Shown: positions 8,308-15,809 of the stretch, in pieces
Numbering within the stretch: position 1 is the stretch's first letter
Layout: every line of letters begins with the position of its first letter
Notes under the pieces: generated by a model
The model's database searches: none
What the model was told of the DNA's origin: nothing
Seen by the model: the letters and a program-made list of their open reading frames with translations, nothing else
Program-made: the position numbers and the translations under genes
Origin: Legionella qingyii
GTDB taxonomy: Bacteria > Pseudomonadota > Gammaproteobacteria > Legionellales > Legionellaceae
DNA length: 64,000 bases
Direction of reading: 5' to 3'
NCBI RefSeq assembly: GCF_003184185.1
Contig: NZ_QHJG01000001.1
Span: 62,001 to 126,000, forward strand

Positions 8308-9699
8308 ATGAACTATCAGCAAAAACAAGTTTCTCGTTCTGTGTTCCGTGCTTATGATATTAGAGGCATAATTGGACAGGAATTGGATGAAAATGCTTTT
8401 TATAGCATTGGACTGGCCCTAGCCTGTTATTTGCGTGATTTGCAACGTCAGCAAATTTTCTTGGCACGGGATGGTCGTCTTACTAGTTTTGCCATGGCTT
8501 CGGCATTAAAACAAGGATTACTAGATAGCGGAATTGAAGTACTTGACCTAGGTGCAGTTCCTACCCCGGTGATGTATTTTGCAGTTCATACTCAAGATGT
8601 CGATTGTGGTTTAATGGTCACAGGAAGTCACAATCCGGCAAATTACAATGGCATCAAAATGGTGTTGTTGGGCAAGACCTTGATGCATGAAGATATTGAT
8701 ATCTTATATCGAATGGTGATGGAAGGGAAACGCATTGTTGGCCAAGGTAAAGACGTGGCGTTCGATATATTACCTATGTACAAGCAACGGATTATAAGTG
8801 ATATCAAAATCAAGCGCCCATTAAAAGTCGTAGTTGATTGTGGGAACGGTATCGCGGGTCCAATTATACCGCAAGTGCTTCGTGAATTAGGTTGTGACGT
8901 GGTTGAGCTTTATTGTGATGTAGATGGTAACTTTCCTAATCATCATCCTGACCCAACCATCGAGGCTAATTTAGTTGATTTGAAAGCTGCGGTAGCTTCA
9001 CATAAGGCTGATTTGGGTTTGGCTTTTGATGGGGATGCCGATCGAGTAGGTTTAGTCACGAATAAAGGGGAAATGATTTGGCCGGATCGTTTAATGATGC
9101 TTTATGCTCGTGAATTATTAACACGCCTTCCCGGAGCAACTATAGTTTTTGATGTGAAATGCTCTAGTCATTTAGAGGCTGTGATCAAAGAGGCGGGCGG
9201 TGTACCTAAAATGTGTCCTACTGGCCACTCTATTGTGAAGCACATAATGAAAAAAGAAGGAGCTGCTTTGGCTGGTGAAATGAGCGGCCACTTGTTTTTC
9301 AAAGATCGCTGGTATGGATTTGATGATGCACTATATAGTGCTTGCCGTTTACTTGAAATCATTGGCGCTTCGGAGATGACGGTAAGTGAACAATTTGAAG
9401 TCATTCCTAATAGTGTTAATACCCCTGAGTTAAAAATTGCCATAGCGGATGATGAGAAATTTCAGTTTATGAAGCGGTTTAATGAAATGGCAGAATTCCC
9501 TCCTCAGGCACGTGTCATTGCAATTGATGGTTTGCGTGTGGAGTTAGATAAGGGCTGGGGGCTGTTGCGTGCATCAAATACAACTCCTTGTCTCGTTGCT
9601 CGTTTTGAAGCAGAAGATGAACAGAACCTGGAACAAATTCAGCAGTTATTTAAAAAACAAATGCATTTATTAGATAACAAATTGGAGTTGCCATTCTAG
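8308..9699 (+). CDS. algC: AlgC-type phosphomannomutase/phosphoglucomutase
   Basis: An alpha-D-phosphohexomutase of 463 residues that interconverts hexose 1- and 6-phosphates for LPS and exopolysaccharide precursors. Visible motifs are the catalytic phosphoserine loop VTGSHNPANYNGIKM (Ser 107, matching Ser 108 of P. aeruginosa AlgC), the magnesium loop DGDADRVG, the sugar-specificity loop GEMSGHLFF, and the C-terminal phosphate-binding RASNTTPCLVARFEA. It starts directly after the dut stop and ends the coaBC-dut-algC operon, a standard arrangement. It is followed by a terminator-like hairpin. Confidence 0.95.
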   Translation: MNYQQKQVSRSVFRAYDIRGIIGQELDENAFYSIGLALACYLRDLQRQQIFLARDGRLTSFAMASALKQGLLDSGIEVLDLGAVPTPVMYFAVHTQDVDCGLMVTGSHNPANYNGIKMVLLGKTLMHEDIDILYRMVMEGKRIVGQGKDVAFDILPMYKQRIISDIKIKRPLKVVVDCGNGIAGPIIPQVLRELGCDVVELYCDVDGNFPNHHPDPTIEANLVDLKAAVASHKADLGLAFDGDADRVGLVTNKGEMIWPDRLMMLYARELLTRLPGATIVFDVKCSSHLEAVIKEAGGVPKMCPTGHSIVKHIMKKEGAALAGEMSGHLFFKDRWYGFDDALYSACRLLEIIGASEMTVSEQFEVIPNSVNTPELKIAIADDEKFQFMKRFNEMAEFPPQARVIAIDGLRVELDKGWGLLRASNTTPCLVARFEAEDEQNLEQIQQLFKKQMHLLDNKLELPF

Positions 9700-9710
9700 T
9701 ATACGGTTGT

Positions 9711-9747
9711 AACCTGGGTGAAGGTACAGCCTTTACCCGGGTTTCTT
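9711..9747 (+). terminator. Rho-independent-type terminator after algC
   Basis: A 14-bp stem, AACCTGGGTGAAGG (9711-9724) with CCTTTACCCGGGTT (9730-9743), has two G-U pairs and a 5-base loop and is followed by TTTCTT. Its arms resemble those of the hairpin at 39855-39892, so it may be a copy of a dispersed element. Confidence 0.7.
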
Positions 9748-9783
9748 AAGTTATAGCTCAAAAAGTAAAGTATTATTTTTCTA

Positions 9784-11481
9784 TTGCAAAGTATTCTAGA
9801 AAAGAACACACTATGTTCAATTCATGATGAATTTTTTTACTATGATAAATGGAGTTTACGCTTGGAACATTTAAAGTCACTTGATCCTTCCAAAATATCT
9901 CATACTATAAGCATGAGCGGAGCAGACAAGCCCATTATAACGATTGGCCATGGTTGTCATTTAACCATCGCTTCTTCACAAGTATTAGCACAATATTCAT
10001 CTCCGGTTGCTTTACCACCAAAGGCTATGGAAGTAATCGAGGCTTCATATCAGTTTTTGAAAGTTCATGTTGATTCGAGAGTTCCCATTTATGGTGTCAA
10101 TACCAATTTTGGTGATCAGGTTCGCTATATCGATGCTGCTTTAAAAGATACTGAGACTCTGGATTATTATGAGTCGATTAATGAGCGACAAGAAAACATC
10201 ATTCGCTCTCTTTCTTGCGGCTTGGGCACAATTGTTGCGCCTCATATCGTTCGAGTGACTATGATGCTGCGCGCCCATTGTCTGGCGCAAGGTTATTCAG
10301 GTATTCACCCCGAATTGATTAATTCACTTTTAGATTTTCTGAATGCTGGTATTACCCCCGTTGTTCGTTGCTATGGTTCTATTGGCGCCAGTGGTGATCT
10401 TATTCCTCTTTCCATGATTGCAGCCGCACTTATTGGCGAGCCGGTCGCGGTAACTTATCAGAATAAAATAATGCGGGCACCCGAGGCGATTCAATTAGCT
10501 GGCCTTAAAGCTTATAAACCTGTGATGCGTGATGGGCTCGCCCTTATTAATGGCACATCATTTATGACGGCAATAGCCAGTCTGGCAGTTTATGATTTGC
10601 ACCGTTTATTCAAGCAAATGCTGACCGCAATTGCGATGACCTTAGAGTCATTGCTCGTAATAAGCAGTGCTTATCATCCGATGGTGCATCAACTGAAAAA
10701 GCAAAAGGGTGAGACCACCATCAATCAATTTTTTATTGATTTCTGGGAAGGTAGTCAATTATTGACGGATTTAGATGAATTACGGACAACTGATTATACC
10801 TATAAACCAGTGCAAGATTATTATTCAATTCGCTCTGTTCCTCAAGGATTTGGTCCATTTCAAGAGAACTTGGAACGTGCGATTCGCTGGATAGAAAATG
10901 AAATGAATTCCGTTAATGATAATCCTGTCATTGATGTTGTTGCGAATACTATTCATCATAGCGCAAATTTTATGGGTTATTACATCACGGATGCATGCGA
11001 TATTTTGAAAATGAATATTGCCCAGGCCTCTACCTGGATGCATGCATTACTTGCAAACTTAGTTCATCCTCGTAAAAATCATAATTTACCGGTGAACTTA
11101 GTTCCTAATCCTGGAATGCACAATGGTTTTCGCTCGATGCAACTGCTGTCAGCGGCACTGGCAGTACAAAATCGTAAATTAGCCCAGGCACATCAGTCAT
11201 TTACTCTACCAACAGAGGGTGATAATCAGGATGTGAATAGTTTAGGAACACATGCGGCTCTTGATTTTCAAGAATCAGTCGCTAATTTGGAACGTCTCAC
11301 CGCGATTTTGTTGCTCGCTGCAACACAGGCACTTGAATTAAGGGGCATTGAAAAAGCGGGTAAAAGAGCTCAATCTATTTACCACACGGTTCGTCAGTAC
11401 TCTCCAAAAATAGAACACTGCAGACCCATGACAGAAGAGATTGAAATGATTATCAATTTATTAAAGGATAGTAAAATATAA
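9784..11481 (+). CDS. MIO-type aromatic amino acid ammonia-lyase (probable PAL)
   Basis: A histidine/phenylalanine ammonia-lyase family enzyme. The Ala202-Ser203-Gly204 triad in GSIGASGDLIPLS forms the MIO cofactor. Tyr 103 in YGVNTNFGD, LINGTSFM, YSIRSVPQGFG, NDNPVIDV and the HQSFTLPTEGDNQD segment are typical active-site regions. At the substrate-selectivity pair (IIRSLSCG, Ser 142-Leu 143) the second residue is Leu, as in phenylalanine lyases, not the His of tyrosine and histidine lyases. It is not with other hut genes, which argues against histidine degradation. The inferred role is to make cinnamate as starter for the PKS 4 kb away. Start: TTG 9784 gives 565 residues; ATG 9913 (522) is the alternative, and neither has a clear Shine-Dalgarno sequence. 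An aminomutase is also possible. Confidence 0.82.
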   Translation: MQSILEKNTLCSIHDEFFYYDKWSLRLEHLKSLDPSKISHTISMSGADKPIITIGHGCHLTIASSQVLAQYSSPVALPPKAMEVIEASYQFLKVHVDSRVPIYGVNTNFGDQVRYIDAALKDTETLDYYESINERQENIIRSLSCGLGTIVAPHIVRVTMMLRAHCLAQGYSGIHPELINSLLDFLNAGITPVVRCYGSIGASGDLIPLSMIAAALIGEPVAVTYQNKIMRAPEAIQLAGLKAYKPVMRDGLALINGTSFMTAIASLAVYDLHRLFKQMLTAIAMTLESLLVISSAYHPMVHQLKKQKGETTINQFFIDFWEGSQLLTDLDELRTTDYTYKPVQDYYSIRSVPQGFGPFQENLERAIRWIENEMNSVNDNPVIDVVANTIHHSANFMGYYITDACDILKMNIAQASTWMHALLANLVHPRKNHNLPVNLVPNPGMHNGFRSMQLLSAALAVQNRKLAQAHQSFTLPTEGDNQDVNSLGTHAALDFQESVANLERLTAILLLAATQALELRGIEKAGKRAQSIYHTVRQYSPKIEHCRPMTEEIEMIINLLKDSKI

Positions 11482-11492
11482 AGGAGTAAAAC

Positions 11493-12779
11493 GTGCGTCG
11501 GTCTCATTTATACCTAGCGCTTTCTTCGTTCTTTCTTGTTTCTCCAGTTTTAGCAACATCCGATTTTAACCTGCCTTTTGTTAATACTGCGGGCTTAGGT
11601 GTGGCTTATGCCGATTGGGCTACTGCCGCCAGTGATGCAAGTACGGCTTATACCAATCCGGCGGGTCTGGTTAAACTGGCGCATCAACAAATAGTAGGGA
11701 ATGCATTAGGTATCATAGGTACTACTCGATTCACGGGAACTGCAACGACGCCAACATTTCCATTCCCATTCCCTGTTGTTGAATCAGGAGTGGCACGGAG
11801 CCAAATTAGGGCTTTTCTACCCTCATTTTATTATTCGGCGCCTCTAACTCAGCGCGTTGCGTTTGGTTTTAATGTAACTACTCCCTTTGGGCTGGGTACG
11901 AATTATGGTTCTACGCGATCTTCTATAGCACGCTATGCTACAACACGTGCCCAGGTTGTGGGAATTGATGTAGGTCCAAGCTTAGGGTTAAAAGTAACAG
12001 ACCGTTTTTCTTTGGGTGCGGGATTTGATGCGCTGCATTTGGCCTTTACTCTGAATAATATGTATGGACCGCCTGTTTCTTTCCCTTTTGATTCAAGGCT
12101 CGAGAACCACTTAAGTGGCTGGGGATATGGATGGCATGGTGGTGCATTATTTGATTTTTCACCAGAAACACGGATTGGTTTAAGTTACTACTCTCGAATT
12201 TCACTTACGACGACGGGTCATAGTACAGTTACTGCGCCTGCAATAGGGCCTTCAGTAGCAATCTTCAGAACCAATCAACAAGAAACAAAGGCGGCCTTAC
12301 CAGCCCGAGCTGAATTGAGTTTGCAACATGATTTCACAAAACGTTGGACTGGAATGGCTACAGTTTTTTACACCAACTGGAGTACATTTAATCAAATAAG
12401 AATGGAAAATACGCAAACTCCAATGGGAGTAACGCTTCCGGTAACGATTCCTTTTAATTATCACAATTGTTTTGATTACGCAGTTGGCGCTACATATAAG
12501 GCAACTGAAAAAATATTATTCCGCGGCGGTATACAGTTTATGAGCACTCCTTCCAATGATCGCGATCGGGGTATTGCTGATCCTGTGGGTAGCGCAACCA
12601 TTCTGGCCATAGGCGCTCATTATCAACAAGATGCGAATTTAGGCTATGATGTGGGAATTGGGCATTCTTTCTTTAACCCAATGTCGGTGAATCTGGTTAC
12701 TCCGTTGACTGCTCTTAAAGGGAATACCCACACTCAAACAACAGCAATTGGTGGACAAATTACCTGGAGTTTTGCATAG
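11493..12779 (+). CDS. FadL/TodX-family outer-membrane hydrophobic-compound channel
   Basis: A 428-residue OMPP1/FadL-type beta-barrel. A signal peptide (residues 1-21, ending PVLATS) is followed by the N-terminal hatch with FNLPFVNTAGLGVAYADWA and STAYTNPAGLVKL, where NPAGL is the family signature. Alternating beta-strand sequence follows and the protein ends in WSFA, an aromatic barrel terminus. The start is GTG 11493, supported by AAGGAG at 11481-11486, which overlaps the ammonia-lyase stop, so the two genes form one transcription unit. FadL proteins carry fatty acids or aromatic hydrocarbons across the outer membrane. Here transport of an aromatic PKS precursor or product is an inference from position only. 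Confidence 0.88.
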   Translation: MRRSHLYLALSSFFLVSPVLATSDFNLPFVNTAGLGVAYADWATAASDASTAYTNPAGLVKLAHQQIVGNALGIIGTTRFTGTATTPTFPFPFPVVESGVARSQIRAFLPSFYYSAPLTQRVAFGFNVTTPFGLGTNYGSTRSSIARYATTRAQVVGIDVGPSLGLKVTDRFSLGAGFDALHLAFTLNNMYGPPVSFPFDSRLENHLSGWGYGWHGGALFDFSPETRIGLSYYSRISLTTTGHSTVTAPAIGPSVAIFRTNQQETKAALPARAELSLQHDFTKRWTGMATVFYTNWSTFNQIRMENTQTPMGVTLPVTIPFNYHNCFDYAVGATYKATEKILFRGGIQFMSTPSNDRDRGIADPVGSATILAIGAHYQQDANLGYDVGIGHSFFNPMSVNLVTPLTALKGNTHTQTTAIGGQITWSFA

Positions 12780-12887
12780 TCTTCATTTTCTTGGTCTGAG
12801 GGCACGTAACGAGACGGAGCGCCAATTCCTGTGACAAATGAGTAGGCAGTATTGGACGTTGTGATAGCAAACATAGCCTTCACTTGG

Positions 12888-13163
12888 TTACATAGATAGT
12901 TTTTGGCCCTCTTGCTCTGATTTTTGGGCTTGGATCATATCTTCAACTTTGCTTACAGAATCTGTATCTAATGAAAACATCCTGGTTACTAAATCTTGTC
13001 CTTTTGATAGGATCGCATAAGAACTACTTTTTTTGAAATCAGTTACAAAATGTTCGAGTGTTTCTCTATCTTTTATTTTAGATAATTTATTTTCAAAATC
13101 AGTCCATTGTACTGTAAATACGTGAAAGATTAGGTGGTGATGCGATTTTTTAGATTTGTTCCT
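12888..13163 (-). pseudogene. Out-of-frame C-terminal remnant of the adjacent glycosyltransferase gene
   Basis: On the minus strand, immediately beyond the stop of the glycosyltransferase gene, a different frame stays open from 13163 to a TAA at 12888-12890. It reads as ordinary soluble protein (for example QWTDFENKLSKIKDRETLEHF, then SYAILSKGQDLVTRMFSLD and a charged, helical end), with no plausible start codon or Shine-Dalgarno sequence before residue 50 or so. The best explanation is a former C-terminal extension cut off by a frameshift near 13100-13160. The rest of 12780-13149 holds nothing I can support. Only homology to an intact relative would settle this. Confidence 0.45.
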
Positions 13164-14130
13164 CTAGTGCGACTTGAGTTTCACGTTCTTCTATTCGCTC
13201 AACAATATTATCTGCAATTGCTTGTTGTCGCCATGTTCCCCTATGGAATTTTTCAATACCAAATTCTTCAATGTGTTTACCTCCTGGTGCATCTTCAGCA
13301 AATGAGCTTAGTTTGCACAATAGGGCGTTAGTTAAGGGGCCCCTTGTTTGGTTTAGGCCATCATATAATGAAAAAATAACAAGGTGCCCGATTAAGTCAT
13401 CTCTCGAATTGGAAGACATGATTTGACTTCCTGCTCCATAAGATTGATATTCATACCCCGATCTAGCTTTAAATGCCTCCACATCAAGTTGAATACGTTC
13501 AAGGTGTTCTGGAAAATAGAACTGACATCGTTCTACATAGCCATTAAGCATCGCCTTACAAGTGCCTTCGCCTGGTGTCGGATTATACATAGCCCATACA
13601 TCAGGTAAGATAAAGGTATCTTCGTCATAATATTTTTGATCTTCTTCTGTAACCCTTGGAAACCATATATCTTGAGGTTGATTATTGATCAAGTATTCAA
13701 TTGATCTGACGGTTGAGGTGGTATCTAAATAGTATCCGCCATATTCTTCGAGTATTGCGGCTTCCAGAATATCTTTTTGAGCGGAATATGCATTATTCTC
13801 TCCTAATAAATCAACAGTCTTTTTTAAGTTTTCTCGTTCTTCTTCAGTTAAATGTTTGGCATTTTTATAAAGATCTTCAATGGGCTTTAGTGTAATGTCT
13901 GGATCGAGATACTCTGCTTCCTTGATTCCTCCAATTAGGTCTTCGGGTACCCACATTATTATCTCTTGATCTTGAGGGTTAGGATCATCTGCATCTCTAT
14001 TTTTCTTTGTATTCATTACATATTCTTTCAATTGCTGGGCTAATGCATTAGGGCCATTTTTAAATGAATCCTCATGCTTACCAGTCGGCAAACGACCCAT
14101 CCAGATATAATGAAATTTATTTGTAGCCAT
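13150..14130 (-). CDS. TcdA/B- or GT32-like glycosyltransferase, candidate effector
   Basis: A 326-residue protein opening with FHYIWMGRLP, the beta-1 strand of DXD-type GT-A toxins and GT32 enzymes. Residues 120-145 contain AAILEEYGGYYLDTTSTV, which aligns with the YGGxYxDxD metal/UDP-sugar site. Here the motif is Asp136-Thr-Thr, so the second Asp of DXD is missing. Further on come PDVWAMYNPTPGEGTCKAML and, near the end, KFHRGTWRQQ, comparable to late active-site loops of the fold. There is no signal peptide or membrane segment. The eukaryote-directed glycosyltransferase fold in a Legionella-like genome suggests a Dot/Icm substrate. It may be C-terminally truncated (see 12888-13163). Whether it is catalytically active is open. 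Confidence 0.65.
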   Translation of the reverse strand: MATNKFHYIWMGRLPTGKHEDSFKNGPNALAQQLKEYVMNTKKNRDADDPNPQDQEIIMWVPEDLIGGIKEAEYLDPDITLKPIEDLYKNAKHLTEEERENLKKTVDLLGENNAYSAQKDILEAAILEEYGGYYLDTTSTVRSIEYLINNQPQDIWFPRVTEEDQKYYDEDTFILPDVWAMYNPTPGEGTCKAMLNGYVERCQFYFPEHLERIQLDVEAFKARSGYEYQSYGAGSQIMSSNSRDDLIGHLVIFSLYDGLNQTRGPLTNALLCKLSSFAEDAPGGKHIEEFGIEKFHRGTWRQQAIADNIVERIEERETQVALEEQI

Positions 14131-14367
14131 TCAAATACCCTATTGAATTTATTCAGCTAAATACTCATCTACTTGATTGTATGATTTCATGCTGAGCTAA
14201 CAGATTTCATATTTTAAAGTTAGCACATTATTTAACCTTAATGACTGATATGCAAAGAAAACTCAGTATCAATCGTGACTTAATATGATTCATTATGATG
14301 CTATAATGCACTATTAATTATTGATTAAATTATCTTCTCATGATTTTAAATTTAAGGAATGTCACTG

Positions 14368-15543
14368 ATGCCCCAAGGAATAATTAAAGTACATGACATT
14401 GAAGGTTTTGATCTTTTAGTTAACGAGTATAAAAATAAACGGGATCTACGATTTGAGTTTTCTCCAACTCATCCGGTAACAAATAAAATGGGGGCGATCT
14501 GTAAAACCCTCATGGAAAATTCAATGAATAGTCTTTGCTTAGACTTCACTAATCATCCCCTAAGTGATGAAGATATTTCTGAGCTCGCTACTTTTTTACA
14601 ATCGGATAAGTGTCCTGACTCTATAACGCTCATATTAGCCAAAACTTCGCTTAGTATAAAATCATTAGGGATCTTGGCTGATACTGTTGCTCAAGGGGGC
14701 CGCGCTTCTGAGGTTAAATTGGGACTTGCAGGTAATAGACTAGGAAATGAGGGAGCCATAATGCTTGCTCATGCTTTGCAGTCAGATCATTGCCCATCAA
14801 AAGTGTCGCTAAACTTAGCCAATAATGACATTTCAGATAAAGGGTTCATTGAATTAGCAGCGATGCTTAAATTACCAAGTAGTATTCATAAATTATCGTT
14901 AAATTTATTATTTAATCCAACAACTAAGCTTGGTTCTGCAGCTCTAATAGAGGGTATGGAATGTGGTACAAAAAAGGATAGTTTAAGTATCATGTATGAA
15001 TTTAGTAAACATGGAACAGGCGTTATCTGCAGTTTGGCCAATACATTAAAGTCTAATAAATGCCCAGAAGAATTATCACTGCAATTCGGGGTTAAACACC
15101 TCACGACGAACGAAGTTAATATATTATTCGAGGCCCTAAAGACAATAAAGAGCCCTAATCAACTGGAGTTAGACTTAAGTGAGCAAGGGTTAAAAGATGA
15201 AGGCTTTGCCATCATTTTAGATGCATTAGAACATATGCCTGATGACTTAAAAATAAAGCTTCATTTGGTATACAATGCGATTAAACAAGATGGAGCTCAA
15301 AAACTATCTAATTTTATTCGTGCGAATAAAATTCAATCTGAAGTTTATATGGATTTGACCGAAAACTCTTTTGGTGGTGAGGCTGGAAGACACAAGATTC
15401 ACGATGCAATTGTTACAAATCCTCAAATCCTAAATCATTTGTCAATTCAAGGACCAACTCAAGATATAGGTGAACTTTGTAGAAGTATTCGTGAACGGTC
15501 ATCAGAGATTAATCATGGAGAAAATTCAGGGTTTACTATATAG
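14368..15543 (+). CDS. Leucine-rich-repeat protein (ribonuclease-inhibitor type), candidate effector
   Basis: A cytosolic 391-residue protein made of about eight repeats of the form L-x-L-x-x-N/T-x-[IL]-S/G-D-x-G, e.g. VKLGLAGNRLGNEGAIMLA, VSLNLANNDISDKGFIELA and LELDLSEQGLKDEGFAI, typical of RI-type LRR folds that bind other proteins. Several repeats share a DKCPDS/DHCPSK-like cap. LRR proteins of this sort are frequent among Dot/Icm effectors. ATG 14368 is preferred over ATG 14359 because AAGGA (14354-14358) abuts the first and lies 9 bases from the second. The stop codon TAG is shared with the edge of a TA-flanked inverted-repeat element, yet the same stop would form without the insertion. 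Confidence 0.7.
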   Translation: MPQGIIKVHDIEGFDLLVNEYKNKRDLRFEFSPTHPVTNKMGAICKTLMENSMNSLCLDFTNHPLSDEDISELATFLQSDKCPDSITLILAKTSLSIKSLGILADTVAQGGRASEVKLGLAGNRLGNEGAIMLAHALQSDHCPSKVSLNLANNDISDKGFIELAAMLKLPSSIHKLSLNLLFNPTTKLGSAALIEGMECGTKKDSLSIMYEFSKHGTGVICSLANTLKSNKCPEELSLQFGVKHLTTNEVNILFEALKTIKSPNQLELDLSEQGLKDEGFAIILDALEHMPDDLKIKLHLVYNAIKQDGAQKLSNFIRANKIQSEVYMDLTENSFGGEAGRHKIHDAIVTNPQILNHLSIQGPTQDIGELCRSIRERSSEINHGENSGFTI

Positions 15544-15697
15544 AGTCTGTTGACATTTCACTTGATTCTGACTACTTCTCGCGCTTTATGCGCTAGATCT
15601 ATGCAGGGACAGACTAAAATGTACCGCATTTTTAATGCAGCCGTTGCTGGATTCCGCGCAGAACGTAGGCTATTTAAGCAATTGTCAACAGAGTCTA
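15541..15697. mobile_element. MITE-like element, TA-flanked, 13-bp inverted repeats
   Basis: The 153-bp body (15543-15695) begins GAGTCTGTTGACA and ends TGTCAACAGAGTC, inverted repeats matching 12 of 13. It is bounded on both sides by TA, the target duplicated by IS630/Tc1-mariner transposases. It contains no complete transposase, and its internal open frames are too short. It sits exactly at the stop codon of the LRR gene. The IS630-type assignment rests only on the TA flanks. Confidence 0.6.
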
Positions 15698-15729
15698 GTC
15701 AAATTTTTCGTCTTATTTTGAGATATCGT

Positions 15730-15769
15730 AGTATGTTTGTATTCGTAATCTTACAAATACAAACATGCT
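15730..15769. terminator. Hairpin between convergent LRR and PKS genes
   Basis: AGTATGTTTGTATT (15730-15743) pairs with AATACAAACATGCT (15756-15769), with one G-U pair in 14. It lies 41 bases beyond the end of the minus-strand PKS gene and after the LRR gene, so it could act as a terminator in both directions, though without a clean T-run. Confidence 0.45.
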
Positions 15770-15809
15770 GATTACACTGATTTCAATCTATGCTGTATTT
15801 AGATTGTAA

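Noticed and set aside
9784..11481. Histidine ammonia-lyase of the hut pathway
   Set aside because: No hutU, hutI or hutG nearby, Leu rather than His at the second selectivity position, and a FadL gene as operon partner.
15550..15771. A 73-codon open frame after the LRR gene
   Set aside because: It runs through the TA-flanked inverted-repeat element and the following hairpin, has no Shine-Dalgarno site and no recognisable domain.
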